The notes under the pieces were generated by a model. It saw nothing but the letters and a program-made list of their open reading frames with translations. It ran no database searches and had not been told where the DNA came from. From assembly GCA_000827265.1 (NCBI GenBank), contig KN834775.1, positions 436,707-500,706 of the forward strand: a stretch of DNA of 64,000 bases, read 5' to 3'. Each line of letters opens with the position of its first letter. The first letter of the stretch is position 1. Made by a program: the position numbers and the translations under genes. Origin of the DNA: Collybiopsis luxurians FD-317 M1. Lineage: Eukaryota; Basidiomycota; Agaricomycetes; Agaricales; Omphalotaceae. Positions 22,108-32,316 of the stretch are shown here, one piece after another.

Positions 22108-24282
22108 ATGTCGAAGCCCATCGGTACAGATCCGTGTCTTCGCTGGTGATTCTATGGATCTTAAGTTTAATTTGAACAGCTTTACTATCTGTATACGACA
22201 AAGCAAATCTCATCGAATTCGCCAAAGGCTTGGACTCTGCAGGTGTCAGGCTACTCGGGTCGGGCGGAACTGCGAAAAAAATTAGGGAAGCTGGTATTCC
22301 CATTGGGTAAGTCTTCCCAACTTCTCTAATTCTATCCTAAGGATGTCACTTTAGGGATGTTTCCGATATTACCAAGGCTCCCGAGATGCTCGGGGGCAGA
22401 GTCAAGACTCTCCATCCTGCGGTTCACGGAGGTGTGAGACTAAGGCCTTGTACCTGGCCTATAATCTGATATTGAACATTCAGGAATTCTCTCAAGAAAT
22501 ATCCCATCTGATCAAGCAGATCTAAGTGCTCAAAATATCGAGCAAATCTCCATCGTCGTTTGCAACTTGTACCCTTTTACTTCCACAATCTCTCAGCCCA
22601 ACTGCACACTAGCGGAGGCTGTAGAAGAGATTGATATCGGTGGCGTTACACTTTTACGCGCAGCAGCCAAAAACCATGAGCGTGTTTCCGTGCTTTCTGA
22701 TCCAGCTGATTATGCTGAATTCTTGGAAGCTTGGAAGAATGGTAACGGGGATGTCGGAGGTGCAATTCGTAATAAATTGGCCCTCAAGGCGTTTGAGATG
22801 ACCGCGAGATACGATGATGCGATTAGTGGGTACTTCCGTGAGCAGTATGCTTCAGGAGATCTGCCGGGAGAAAAGCTTGCTGGACCCGTTCAGAGGATTT
22901 CCTTGAGGTACGGTGCTAACCCTCATCAAAAGCCTGCCCAGGCGTTTGTGACGGAAGGAGAGCTTCCGTTCAAAGGTATGCTTGATTTTTCGTGCCGTTC
23001 TGCTGTCGCTGATTGACGCTGACAAGCATTGTGCGGTTCTCCTGGATATATTAACCTGCTGGACGCCCTCAACTCGTATGCTTTGGTCAAGGAGCTGCAA
23101 GCAGCACTCGACCTTCCTGCTGCAGCCTCTTTCAAGCACGTATCTCCAGCTGGAGCTGCTGTCGGGATCGAGCTGGATGAAACAGAGAAGAAGGTTTATG
23201 GCGTTGATGACCTTAAGGAGCCACTTACCTCATTGGCTTGTGCTTATGCTAGGGCTCGAGGTTGGCTTCAGACTTGACTGTTGTGTGCCCCCCATTCATG
23301 CTATTTCAGGTGCCGACAGAATGTCTTCCTTTGGTGATTTTATTGCGCTTTCTGCGCCTTGCGACGTCGCCACTGCAAAAATTATCTCTAGAGAAGTATC
23401 AGACGGTATCATTGCTCCTGGGTATTCCCCCGAAGCTCTCGAAATTCTAAGTAAAAAAAAGGGTGGAAAGTACTGTGTGCTCGAGGTATGCGGACAAGTT
23501 CATTCACACTAATGGGCATTGAAATTGACTATTCTAGATTAATCCCAACTACGAGCCACCAGAGGTTGAAACAAAACAAGTTTATGGAATCTCTCTACAG
23601 CAGCGACGTAATAACGCTAAAATAGACTCCAAATTGTTTGAAAACATTGTGACCAAGGAAAAAGAAGTACGTCTATTCAACGGAGCTTCGCTATTACTAA
23701 TATTTATTGTTGATATCCGCTCGTCCTTAGCTCCCTGCTTCCGCTCTAAAGGATCTGATTGTGGCTACGCTCGCTCTAAAATATACGCAATCAAATAGTG
23801 TGGCGTACGCTCGAAACGGAGCAATCATTGGGCTCGGAGCTGGTCAACAGTCTCGAATTCATTGCACCCGTCTGGCGGGAGGTAAGGCAGATCTTTGGTG
23901 GCTACGCCATCACCCGCGTGTTCTAGCCCTTCCGTTCAAGAAAGGCGTGAAACGCGCAGATAAAGCCAACGCCATCGATCTGTACGTCGGTGGTGAAGAA
24001 CTCGAGGGTGGAGAGAAGGAGCAATGGGAAAGCCTGTTTGAGGGTCAGGTAGAAGCATTGACTGACGCAGAGAGAAAGGAGTGGGCAGGTAAACTGGAGG
24101 GAGTGGCATGCTCCAGCGATGCATTCTTCCCTTTTCCCGACAATGTTCACCGTGCTAGGAAGAGCGGGGTGAAATATCTTGCTGCCCCAAGTGGAAGTGT
24201 AATGGACGCAGAGTGTATCAAAGCCGCAGACGAGCACGGAATTGTATTCGCTCACACTTCTCTGAGATTATTCCACCATTAA
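22108..24282 (+). CDS. ADE17: bifunctional AICAR transformylase / IMP cyclohydrolase
   Basis: Eight exons (22108-22123, 22180-22306, 22355-22431, 22484-22975, 23027-23260, 23310-23485, 23538-23666, 23731-24282) give 600 residues, the family's normal length. The enzyme does the last two steps of de novo IMP synthesis in the cytosol. The N-terminal cyclohydrolase half shows [37 protein letters not shown] and [15 protein letters not shown]. The transformylase half shows [25 protein letters not shown] (catalytic Lys-His), [54 protein letters not shown] and a C-terminal HTSLRLFHH. The first coding exon is 16 bases; the splice at 22124 was chosen because it gives [13 protein letters not shown] in frame. 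Conservation is high throughout. Confidence 0.96.
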
Positions 24283-24821
24283 GAATTAAGTACGACCTAC
24301 TTGTTTATATCAGTGTTATATATTGTAGTGCCAATGGTTGAATAATGGCAAATTTTGTCGTTCTTTTTTCTTCCTTGATTGTCTCTGAACAGAGGCTGTG
24401 GGATATTTTCCAAATTTGGACAGATATGGTCTGCTTTGACAATGACCATCGGATGGGTTAATCCAGTTGATGTCGGGGACCTAATTTTCAAAGGCAGTTT
24501 TACAGCTCTTTTCATATTCCAATGCGTTATTTGCTTGAAATTATCTATACTTTTTAAGAAGGCTACTCAGGAACCGACACACTTGTCTTCTGGTCGGGCA
24601 TTTTTCAAGCCTTCTCTAGTACGCATTACCACCTCAAAGCAAGTACTACCTTACAACCATGACGTCTTTTCCAGACTCTGATGTTAATTTAAGAATACAA
24701 AATTCAAGTCAAAATAAATATCAAAGTCACAGTCGTGGATGTAATAAAAGCGGGGAATTCATGGCCAGTAAAATCCAACGTTATATACCAAGATCGTTTG
24801 ACATGGTTCTCTCCAAAGTCC
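24283..24821. other. intergenic region downstream of ADE17
   Basis: About 540 bases without a supported gene. It contains a 36-base element (24405-24440) that recurs on the far side of the DUF6533 gene, described separately. Confidence 0.5.
24405..24440 (+). repeat. direct repeat flanking DUF6533 copy A (left)
   Basis: By eye, 32 of 37 aligned positions match 27580-27616, with one gap. The shared ends are ATTTTCCAAATTT and TCTGCTTTGAC. The two copies bracket about 3.1 kb that contains one DUF6533 gene between ADE17 and MTQ2. Confidence 0.55.
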
Positions 24822-26729
24822 CTAAAACTCATACTCAGCATCCTCGCTTCTCATATCCCTCAAGTTTGCTGGTCGAGCAGTTATGAAAGCGCTGTCAGCG
24901 CCTAGCTGGATAGTTGTTACATGTGAAGTATACAATCCTGTATCTGCAATCTTATGAAGATTGAGCATAAGTCGCGACATCATTGCAACAGCTATGCTGC
25001 AAATATCAACAGTTTCAGAAGATTTCCTTTAGGCAAAGACAGATGGTACGTACCCGCTCGCAAATGTAGATAATGCGCCGCGTATGTATGGCTGAATTTG
25101 GGGTAAAACATCAGACTCTGAGAGTTTTTTTAGAGCTATGCCAAACATACCAACGGGTACTAAAGAAACAGCGAGTCAGAGTTGCGGGAAAAACGGTATT
25201 TTCACTCACATAGAACGTTGATATATTGATCTGTGAAATGATCTGAGAGGAGTCTTTTGAAGGAAAAGGCAATACAATGCTAACCGCATTTGCGAAGGCC
25301 ATCACACTGTGAATGAGAAGGAGGTAAGTTTGTTTCCATGTGTCTGCAGCCCATTCAAGAACTCACCCGAAATACAATGATCCTATTACGAGTGGAAACA
25401 GGGTCAAAAGATGTGATCGCTTAGATAATGAAAATATTTCGCGTCTGAAGCCTCGGCCGCACTCCCAGCTTTATTGATGGTCTTCAACCACCTGAAAGTC
25501 GGCCGTCTTCAAGATGAAGTACTGATGCGGTAAAGCAACGGTAAAATTTGCAGCCCCAGGCATAAAGAGGTTCGCTTTACCCAATCAAGATGGAGTAACA
25601 ATTCTTACCATCGCGCAGAATGACGACAAGCAAAGGTATCCTAAATTCCTGGAGCTCGTTGCGGGTTTGATAGGCCACGCGGAGTGTCATTACAAAAAGC
25701 ATCGAATCGTACAGGAACAAAGCCTCCCAAGCAGCTGCGACTTCTATAGAGTTGAACAGGTCGAGATGTGACAATACTTTAAGGGGTGGCTGGGGAGACG
25801 TACTGATGGATCTGTATCACAGTGTGAAATTGGATAAGAAAATGAAAGGTTGGAGGTAGATGATTTGGTGCGCACGAGATTAACGATACATCTGTATGAC
25901 AACCAATTGCGGTGGTCTCAGATTGACTTGATTCGCCAAAAAATATTGAAAACTACAAATGGTTAGATGAATGCGATTCGGTATGTACCAAAGACTCACA
26001 ATTGATAGCGCCCCCAATATACACGCGGTGGAAACCATAAGAGCAAGTACGCGCTTACGGCGATGGTACAGGGCATATATACGGAGCGTAAGGAGCACTG
26101 GAGTAGCGAGGGGGTCATTCTAGTTCTGCTAGTTTGTGAAATCCACTTCTCACCGCTGACTATGATCTGGTTCACGACGAGTAAGAGCTCGCGAAAGACG
26201 TTGAGCGGCTGACAGCTAACATATTCATCGACTTTCAATGGAATCAACTTGGAGCCAGATCACACCATACCTCTGTCGTTGTAGAAGTCAGATTGAACTC
26301 CGATCGAAATGGAAAAAAAAAAAAACTCACCGACACAGTGAGGTGGTTGGAGAAGAGCGATACGGTCACGACAAGGTTTCCTAGTACCGCAAGGTAGCGG
26401 TTCAAGAGGAGAAGGACCGAAGCCAAACCAACCGGGCGTTTCCATAAATACCGGACTTCATCCGCTACAACGAAATATAATTAAGAATATTACTGTGGAC
26501 CAAAGGGCGAAAAAACCCACAAAGGGTCAGGAGATGGTCCCAGTATAGAAAAGCTGAGGGTTGGCTTGAGATCGAGTAGAAGCCACAAGCCAAAGACATA
26601 CTTATCGAGAATAGGTGCAAATAATTCTGCAGCTGTCTGCACAACGATTTAAATGACTTCCACAAGTATATGGTCAAGGACGTACTCCTGCTCTGCTACT
26701 GAACTCTGCGGAGCGGCTGACAAGTTCAT
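24822..26729 (-). CDS. DUF6533 membrane protein, copy A
   Basis: A multi-exon gene whose pieces were found in order. ATG 26729 gives MNLSAAPQSSVAEQE, then QLQNYLHLFSI, FLYWDHLLTL and SDEVRYLWKRPVG. Membrane segments follow (LASVLLLLNRYLAVLGNLVVTVSLFSN in two parts, then LRIYALYHRRKRVLALM). Late parts are EVAAAWEALFLYDSMLFVM and MMSRLMLNLHKIADTGLYT, ending at a TAG (24824-24822). The DUF6533 signature is the DEVRYLW helix followed by several membrane helices. The family is large in Agaricomycetes and its role is unknown. The exon set parallels copies B and C, which supports the model. The introns were not all placed. The N-terminal intron that joins SI to FLYWD is 48 bases. Confidence 0.7.
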
Positions 26730-27579
26730 GACTAGCCTTTCGAAACGCTGTCGATGCCGTCGAGTGTAAAGCACAGTGTTCTGTGCTCAGGACCCTTCTT
26801 ATACAACTCATGCATGTAGGTCTTTCATTGGTGAACTATCAGCGACAAGGGGAAGAAGTGCGGCGCGCTCATGCACGGACTAAATAGAATTACTATGTTC
26901 CTTTCTCATGGACGCCCAATGGACGTGATAACATCTATCATGTCCTGTAGAAGACGGTCATCAGTGCACTTTGGCTTTGATGGCTCAACGTTTTTGGGAA
27001 AAGCTGATCTCTATTCGGCCAAAAATAGAATCGAGGGGCATCGGGCGTCGACGGCGGAGGTCTTACCCTAAGTTAAGTCTGAACAGTAAGTCCGCGACTT
27101 TACTGCCAGTTGCTCAGATATTGATTAAGAACCAAGCCGCCCAGCGAGCAGACCAGAATAAACCACAACATTACCAACCGATTCGTGTGTTTCTCTTGAC
27201 AATCAAAGATACAAACTGTTCAAGTCAGCTGACCTTTTCGCTATCTCGGAACAGCCTTAAACATTTTTGTACGCTTCTCTGCCTCTCTGCTTCTCCGCTC
27301 TTCTACCATGCCAAACTTCCCCCACATGTCATCTGTACAGGTGGGGCTTCGGTAACACTGAGAGATTTGACTAGCCTAGTAGTATCAGGGGAAGGTCGGT
27401 GAGCACGCTCAGAGAGCAGATGCCCCTAGTCATTCCGTAGCTATACCCTAATCGGACAAGTCCGCAGGCCTGTTGTGCATACTGAAAAAGCTATATCATA
27501 TCTATGATTTGGTCTAGAGGTGCCTGGACAAGTGTTCGAAACTGAACTCACGCTGTCAACACGTACAAAAAAAATGCAG
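26730..27579. other. intergenic region upstream of DUF6533 copy A
   Basis: About 850 bases holding the copy A promoter. Short open frames on the plus strand have no recognisable content. It is followed by the right-hand direct repeat and the short MTQ2 promoter. Confidence 0.45.
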
Positions 27580-27616
27580 ATTTTCCAAATTTAGAATAGA
27601 TATATTCTGCTTTGAC
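27580..27616 (+). repeat. direct repeat flanking DUF6533 copy A (right)
   Basis: Partner of 24405-24440, with 32 of 37 positions matching. It sits 46 bases upstream of the MTQ2 start codon, so it may overlap the MTQ2 promoter. Confidence 0.55.
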
Positions 27617-27662
27617 CGGTATTTAGATCATGTGATCGTCCACCTTTTCACTACCGTCCACC

Positions 27663-28663
27663 ATGATTCCAACGCCAGACCTCTCTCATCTATCTGTGAG
27701 AGATTATGAACATATCTACGAACCAGCAGGTGCATTTTTTACATCTCACGCGGCTCGCCTGCAGTCAAATTCACCCAATCGACCAGAGGATACATTCTTG
27801 CTTTTAGACGCGCTGGAGGCTGATTCCGCTGATTTGAAAGCAATTCGAGCGCGCATATTTCTTGAAGTTGGGTACTTAAAATTTAAGCTGATATCTCGCA
27901 GGTCTCAGCACGATGACCGTTTCAGGTCAGGCTCAGGTTGTGTCTCAGCTTTTGTGGGAACAATACTGGGGTCTTCGACGCGTACGTCTCATCTCTTACA
28001 GGGCCGCGTCGTCCTCTCTGATTAATTTTACAGTCTATTTGGCCACAGATATCAACTATCGCGCGTGTGATTGCACTCGGAGGACTGGATCACAAAATCA
28101 CGTACGCTATGTTTTGCTGCTCTTATCGCAATCAAATTCTTTTCAATCACGATATTTTTCTTCAGGTAACTCTGGATTCAGTACAAACTTCTTTTACAAA
28201 CGGTCTTTATTCGCGGCTCGAAGGCTCGGTCGACGTGCTGTGCTTCAATCCACCGTACGTTCCGACTGGAGAAGCGGAAGCTTCGAAAGCTCAAGGCCAG
28301 CGAGGAATTGAAGGATCGTGGGCAGGTGGATTAGATGGCATGCAAGTAACGAGTGTCTTTCTGGGCATGGTCCATGTAAGTATGTTACTGTCTCAATTCG
28401 ATCTTTGCGCAGTAGTAATGGCGTGTAACAGAAATTGCTTTCTCCGGCTGGTCGGTTTTACCTTGTGGCTGTAAAAGAGAATAACATACCAGATATACAA
28501 AAGAGGATGAAGGAACTGTATCAGTTAGAAAGCGAAGTAAGAGTCTAGCTATTCGTTCTCACAGATTCTCTTGATTTCCCATTTCCAGGTTGTCTTATCT
28601 AGAAGAGCGGGTCGCGAGCATCTGTCGATACTACGATTTGCATTTATTTCACCCTCATCCTAA
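27663..28663 (+). CDS. MTQ2: eRF1 glutamine N5-methyltransferase catalytic subunit
   Basis: Seven exons (27663-27729, 27787-27871, 27926-27981, 28034-28101, 28166-28375, 28432-28536, 28589-28663) give 221 residues, the usual HemK2/Mtq2 size. With Trm112 it methylates the Gln of the GGQ motif in release factor eRF1. Seen are YEHIYEPAEDTFLLLDALE, the SAM-binding loop EVGSGSGCVSAF, the acidic motif YLATDIN, and the catalytic FNPPYVPT (NPPY). Then come GIEGSWAGGLDGM, AGRFYLVAVKENN and SRRAGREHLSILRF. Exon phases were checked and add to an exact reading frame. Confidence 0.94.
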
Positions 28664-29327
28664 TGGGAATGAATGAACTACTGTCACAAATGACCAGTGC
28701 ATGAGAAGAAATGATCATTTATCCGTAGTCGCAGGCCTTTCTCTAAACTCGCCCGGATGAATATTCACACTGAGCCTGATCACATCAGAGTCAGTCAGAT
28801 CACATCGTTGTTTGTTTGACTAACCCATCGCGAACGCTGCGTCTCGGGGGTTGACTGTTATGAACATAGAACTGAATATCGATCTCGGTTGAAGTGATTG
28901 TGGAAATGGCATCTCCCTTTGATTGAGGATCTGCTAATAATGGATAGCTATAGAGTAGACTGTAGCAAGCAAAAGGCTGCGCGCAGGGAGAGAGATATCA
29001 CCGCCAGATGCCGCCAATTAAGCAACAATGTCGCTTCAACGCAACCTCTCCGTCTATGATGACCTCAAGCCTTCCTGTGCATTCTTCTGCCACCTCTATA
29101 CCCGTGGCGCCTTCCAAAGGCCAACACAGACGTTATTCACATTGTATCATCCTCTCAGATGCACTTTTGGTTTGTCAAAATTTCATGCGAGGAAATTTGC
29201 TGTACGAGAAGGGTCTGGGATGAGATATCGCGGGGGCTACAACATAATGCACTCAAATATTGTTCATTATTGGAATTTCCAGTCACCGCCAATTTGTAGT
29301 ACACACATTGTCCTGATCCACTGAGTT
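28664..29327. other. intergenic region, one weak open frame
   Basis: About 660 bases. A 71-residue frame starts at ATG 29008 and ends near 29223, Ser/Pro-rich with no domain; a second frame overlaps it. Neither is supported as a gene. Confidence 0.4.
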
Positions 29328-29561
29328 CTAAAATTCGTCATCATGTAAAGTTTGGCTTGTAACAGTCAGCTCTCGATAATTACATAGAGCCACCTGCTGT
29401 CTCCATTCGCGTCCGCTTCGAGAATCCTCATCCTCATAGCCTTCTTCGATATAAAGCGTGTCCACTAATACGATTCCTATCGCCAAGTGAGCGCCCCATC
29501 TTCGGCGCTGAAAGCGAGTTCCTCCACAAGGGTATTCCAAGTAGGTGAGCGGAATCGGCAT
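29328..29561 (-). CDS. hypothetical protein with a DUF6533-like tail
   Basis: A 77-residue frame from ATG 29561 ends in VTSQTLHDDEF. The last ten or so residues resemble the C-termini of DUF6533 copies B and C (VTSQTLLDDEYQD, VTSQTLLSDEYQD). At DNA level bases 29333-29365 nearly match the 3' ends of those genes (about 31 of 33). The rest shows no similarity to them. It is probably a fused remnant of a duplicated 3' end and not a functional gene; a short real gene cannot be excluded. Confidence 0.3.
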   Translation of the reverse strand: MPIPLTYLEYPCGGTRFQRRRWGAHLAIGIVLVDTLYIEEGYEDEDSRSGREWRQQVALCNYRELTVTSQTLHDDEF

Positions 29562-29655
29562 TAGCGAAGGAAGTAATAGAGTGCACTATATTGAAAATTC
29601 CGTATTACGAGCTAAACAACATAGGGCTTCGAAGCTAAATGGCTAAAAAAAAAAA

Positions 29656-30000
29656 TTAAAATGACATTTTTAGCGTTCCATCCACATTCCGACTTTGACC
29701 AGCACCGACAACTTGAAGCCATCCCCATACACCCCACATGCGACCGGTACCCGTTGCCTCATGCTCCCGACCTTTCTCGTCGATATGGATTGCTTTCAGA
29801 GTCGGGTTGCTCTTCACTATGCGCGATGTTAACCATATCAAGGCAGCTTCGGCAGTAACAGCTTGCTTCTCTCCAGCAGAGGCAGAGGCGAGTCGACGCA
29901 CCAGAGGCCAGGGCCCGCCTATAGGTCGCTTGGATCAGTTATCTAGGTACAGATATCGGAGGTCGAAGAACCGACTGAACGCCATGATGAGATCCTCCTA
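29656..30000 (-). pseudogene. fragment of a protein gene, possibly the 3' part of an F-box-like gene
   Basis: In the minus-strand frame, the sequence reads MAFSRFFDLRYLYLD, a stop, then SKRPIGGPWPLVRRLASAS and TAEAALIWLTSRIVKSNPT and on to a stop at 29656. This is protein-like in one register apart from the stop near 29935. It lies just downstream of the F-box-like gene on the same strand, but no GT-AG join that keeps frame with that gene was found. It may be its lost last exon, or debris of another copy. Confidence 0.35.
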
Positions 30001-30043
30001 GCAAGTACAGAATTACTATATGATAAAAAATAAAGGGAGAGCG

Positions 30044-31165
30044 TCATACAATACGATGGGAACCTCTATGACCATGGAAGTCAAGGTTGAAAGTCCGAAT
30101 TGCCGAAAATGAGGATGCGATGATTGATAGTAGCTCGATAAGCAGGGTGCTGCGAAAAGTAGAGACTATAGTCATTGCCGTAACACGCCACTCATGCACA
30201 TTGGAAGAGCTGTCAGGGGTTCTCCCGAGCACAATGTGTTTTACACAAAAGTGTTTATCCAAGTCTTGTCGACGACACTCCTCGACGAAGGAAGAGAGAA
30301 AAAAAGGCGTGCGACGACTGAAGTAAATTTTGTTATCATCATGGAACTCAATCTTCTCCAAGTGAGGATGAGCCGCAGTAAACGTAGGTAACCACGAAAA
30401 GGAGACAGGGAGAAGGCCCATGTAGAGAATGACCTCTCGTAGACCATCAATTTTTCGGACATGCACGTTATCGAGTAAGTGTGGCCTAAGCAGCTGGAGT
30501 CGTGCCGCTTTCATGCCTCGATTGGGACATTCGTCGAGGTTTGAAAAGAAGGGAGGTGATACCAACTCTGGGTCCTCTTGAGGTTCGAAGACCGCCATGA
30601 TCTCCTCCAACATTATCTTTGACAGACTTTTCGGGAGAGGTCCAAGAGGAAGGTCGCTATATTTTCTAAAAAGTACCGTCGAGACAATGGGATGTTCAAG
30701 TATAGAATTAAAAATAGAGAAGCTGGAGCCAAACGTGTCCAAGACAATATGTGAAATGCGCCTCAGATTGGGTAAAATCTGACATAAGATTTCGCATCCT
30801 TCTTCTGAGTTAGTGCAGAACAAGGTGACATCCAGCATTCTAAAAAACTGGGTCAAAATGGGTTGGATTTGAAGGGTGCCACGGAACGTACTTGGTGAGC
30901 TTCGGGCAGAATGAACTGGTAAAGCACAAATCTCGCAGCCTCTTGGCTGCTTCAACATCCTCGACATGAACATTTGCGAGGAGGAATGGTAAACATATTC
31001 GTCGCAGGCGCCAATTAATGACAGAAAGAGAAAGCAGTTCCGGAGACGCGAATCTGAACTGAGATACAGGATTTTGATCGAGTGATTATATGCAAGTCGG
31101 TCAATGATATAGAGAAGAAGTTCGTCAGGAATTCGAAGTAACATGGTAGCCTGGCTAGCCGTCAT
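30044..31165 (-). CDS. F-box-like protein
   Basis: A 373-residue single-exon frame from ATG 31165. The N-terminus LRIPDELLLYIIDRLAYN looks like an F-box or F-box-like helix. Repeated hydrophobic strands follow, such as ILPNLRRISHIVLDTFGSS, LREVILYMGLLPVSFSWLP and HPHLEKIEFHDD, as in the irregular LRR-like tails of Agaricomycete F-box proteins. Such proteins usually select substrates for SCF ubiquitin ligases; the target is unknown. The frame may continue past 30044 through an intron into the fragment at 29656-30000, but I could not make that join in frame. Confidence 0.6.
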   Translation of the reverse strand: MTASQATMLLRIPDELLLYIIDRLAYNHSIKILYLSSDSRLRNCFLFLSLIGACDEYVYHSSSQMFMSRMLKQPRGCEICALPVHSARSSPSTFRGTLQIQPILTQFFRMLDVTLFCTNSEEGCEILCQILPNLRRISHIVLDTFGSSFSIFNSILEHPIVSTVLFRKYSDLPLGPLPKSLSKIMLEEIMAVFEPQEDPELVSPPFFSNLDECPNRGMKAARLQLLRPHLLDNVHVRKIDGLREVILYMGLLPVSFSWLPTFTAAHPHLEKIEFHDDNKIYFSRRTPFFLSSFVEECRRQDLDKHFCVKHIVLGRTPDSSSNVHEWRVTAMTIVSTFRSTLLIELLSIIASSFSAIRTFNLDFHGHRGSHRIV

Positions 31166-31469
31166 TGTAGTTCATGAAGAATAGGTCGTTCGTGAAGAAA
31201 AGTAACATTGTCGCGGTTCACTCGAAGTCATATGACTACGGCCCTATCAAGATCTGTCCTGATCTGTCTGTGCCTCCCATGTCAACCGCTTCTGCTTCGC
31301 AGACCGAGTGGTTGAGCCCATAAAAACTCGAGTCCTGGACTAGAGCTCGACCCGTAAACACACTCTATGACGTTCATTTACCGAACAAATTTACTAACAT
31401 TTGTTTAGCCAAACCGGATATGGCTTCAAGGACGTCGTGTCTGAATGCTTCCAGCAATCATCCCGATGC
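31166..31469. other. intergenic region before the duplicated segment
   Basis: About 300 bases with a CATAAAAACTCGAG stretch near 31318 that could be a TATA-type promoter. No gene was found for it. Confidence 0.35.
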
Positions 31470-31477
31470 CTAGCATG

Positions 31478-31662
31478 GAAAATAGTAACTCCTCAGAATG
31501 GCCGAAGAGCTGCACAGTTATGGCGTGAGGCGTAATGACCTTTCAGCTTGGCCTCCTTACTATCATTGTTTTCAGCCATGCGGAACTCGGCCACAAAGTC
31601 AAGGTCCTGCTAATTGTACGGAGTTGAAAGACTTTGCGGAGGCTCTGAACTTGAATGTCTAA
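31478..31662 (+). pseudogene. truncated and mutated 3' end of the kinase-like gene
   Basis: Matches the last exon of the gene at 35285-36817. It keeps AEELHSYGVR and, after a gap, QGPANCTELKDFAEALNL and a stop. The catalytic HND is changed to RND, and the part coding for the rest of the catalytic loop and the DFD motif is partly deleted and out of frame. It has no upstream exons, so it was probably left by the segmental duplication. Confidence 0.8.
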
Positions 31663-32316
31663 ATAACGGTTGTTCGGGGAGTAAAGTAATAGTGAAAAGC
31701 TTCTCTCAGAGCAGTAGCACGTATCCCTTCACTCTTGCCAAATCATTAATTATCCTTGAACTTGACCAGTCTTATAAATACTTAAACCACGCTCCTGGTA
31801 AATAATTGCTCCGTAATTATATCGATGTTTTTCCATGCTACAATTGTTGCAGTCGAGTGTCAGTTGAGACTACCGTTACGAATACACGAATCCAAAAGTC
31901 TATTGAATTACCTTCCCTTCATCCTTTTACTATCCTCTCTCCGCAGGTCCCGGTCGTACTCTCGCTCTTGTCTGCCATACTGCTTGCTTCTCCGCTTCTT
32001 CCTCTCTTATCATCTCGTCTCGGACTACAGAGCGCCCCGCCTGCACAGTGTCTGTCGTCTCGTCGCAGGCTACTGCTTCCCCAGGGCCACGTTCGACTAC
32101 TGAGTTGCCTTCATTGTCGTCCCGACACCGTGCAATCTGAGCCGAATCAACTCATCGAAGGAGTTCAAAAGATTAAGTCTCGTCCTGGTCAGACGGACGC
32201 CGTGGCAGGCAGGACGGGTCACGGTCTTGGAATTGGTCTTGGCGACTTGGTCTTCCCTCCGAACCGAACATCAGAAACAAAGATAGAAACAGAAACCATA
32301 TCGTTCTCTTCACACA
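31663..32316. other. duplicated spacer with TATA box, copy 1
   Basis: A TATAAATA at 31773-31780 is followed 45 bases later by an ATG (31825) that opens a 92-residue, basic, hydrophobic frame. The paralogous spacer (36818-37406) keeps the TATA box but has a one-base difference right after the ATG that ends its frame quickly. This argues against coding. It may be a promoter for a non-coding transcript. Confidence 0.4.

Noticed and set aside
21657..22175. 172-residue hydrophobic open frame
   Set aside because: T-rich 3' UTR sequence read as Phe/Leu/Ser; it overlaps the true first exon of ADE17.
24405..27616. Transposon with terminal repeats
   Set aside because: The flanking repeats are direct, no transposase or inverted ends are seen, and the interior is a normal DUF6533 gene.
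31825..32103. 92-residue basic frame after a TATA box
   Set aside because: The paralogous spacer has an indel right after the ATG, so the frame is not conserved.
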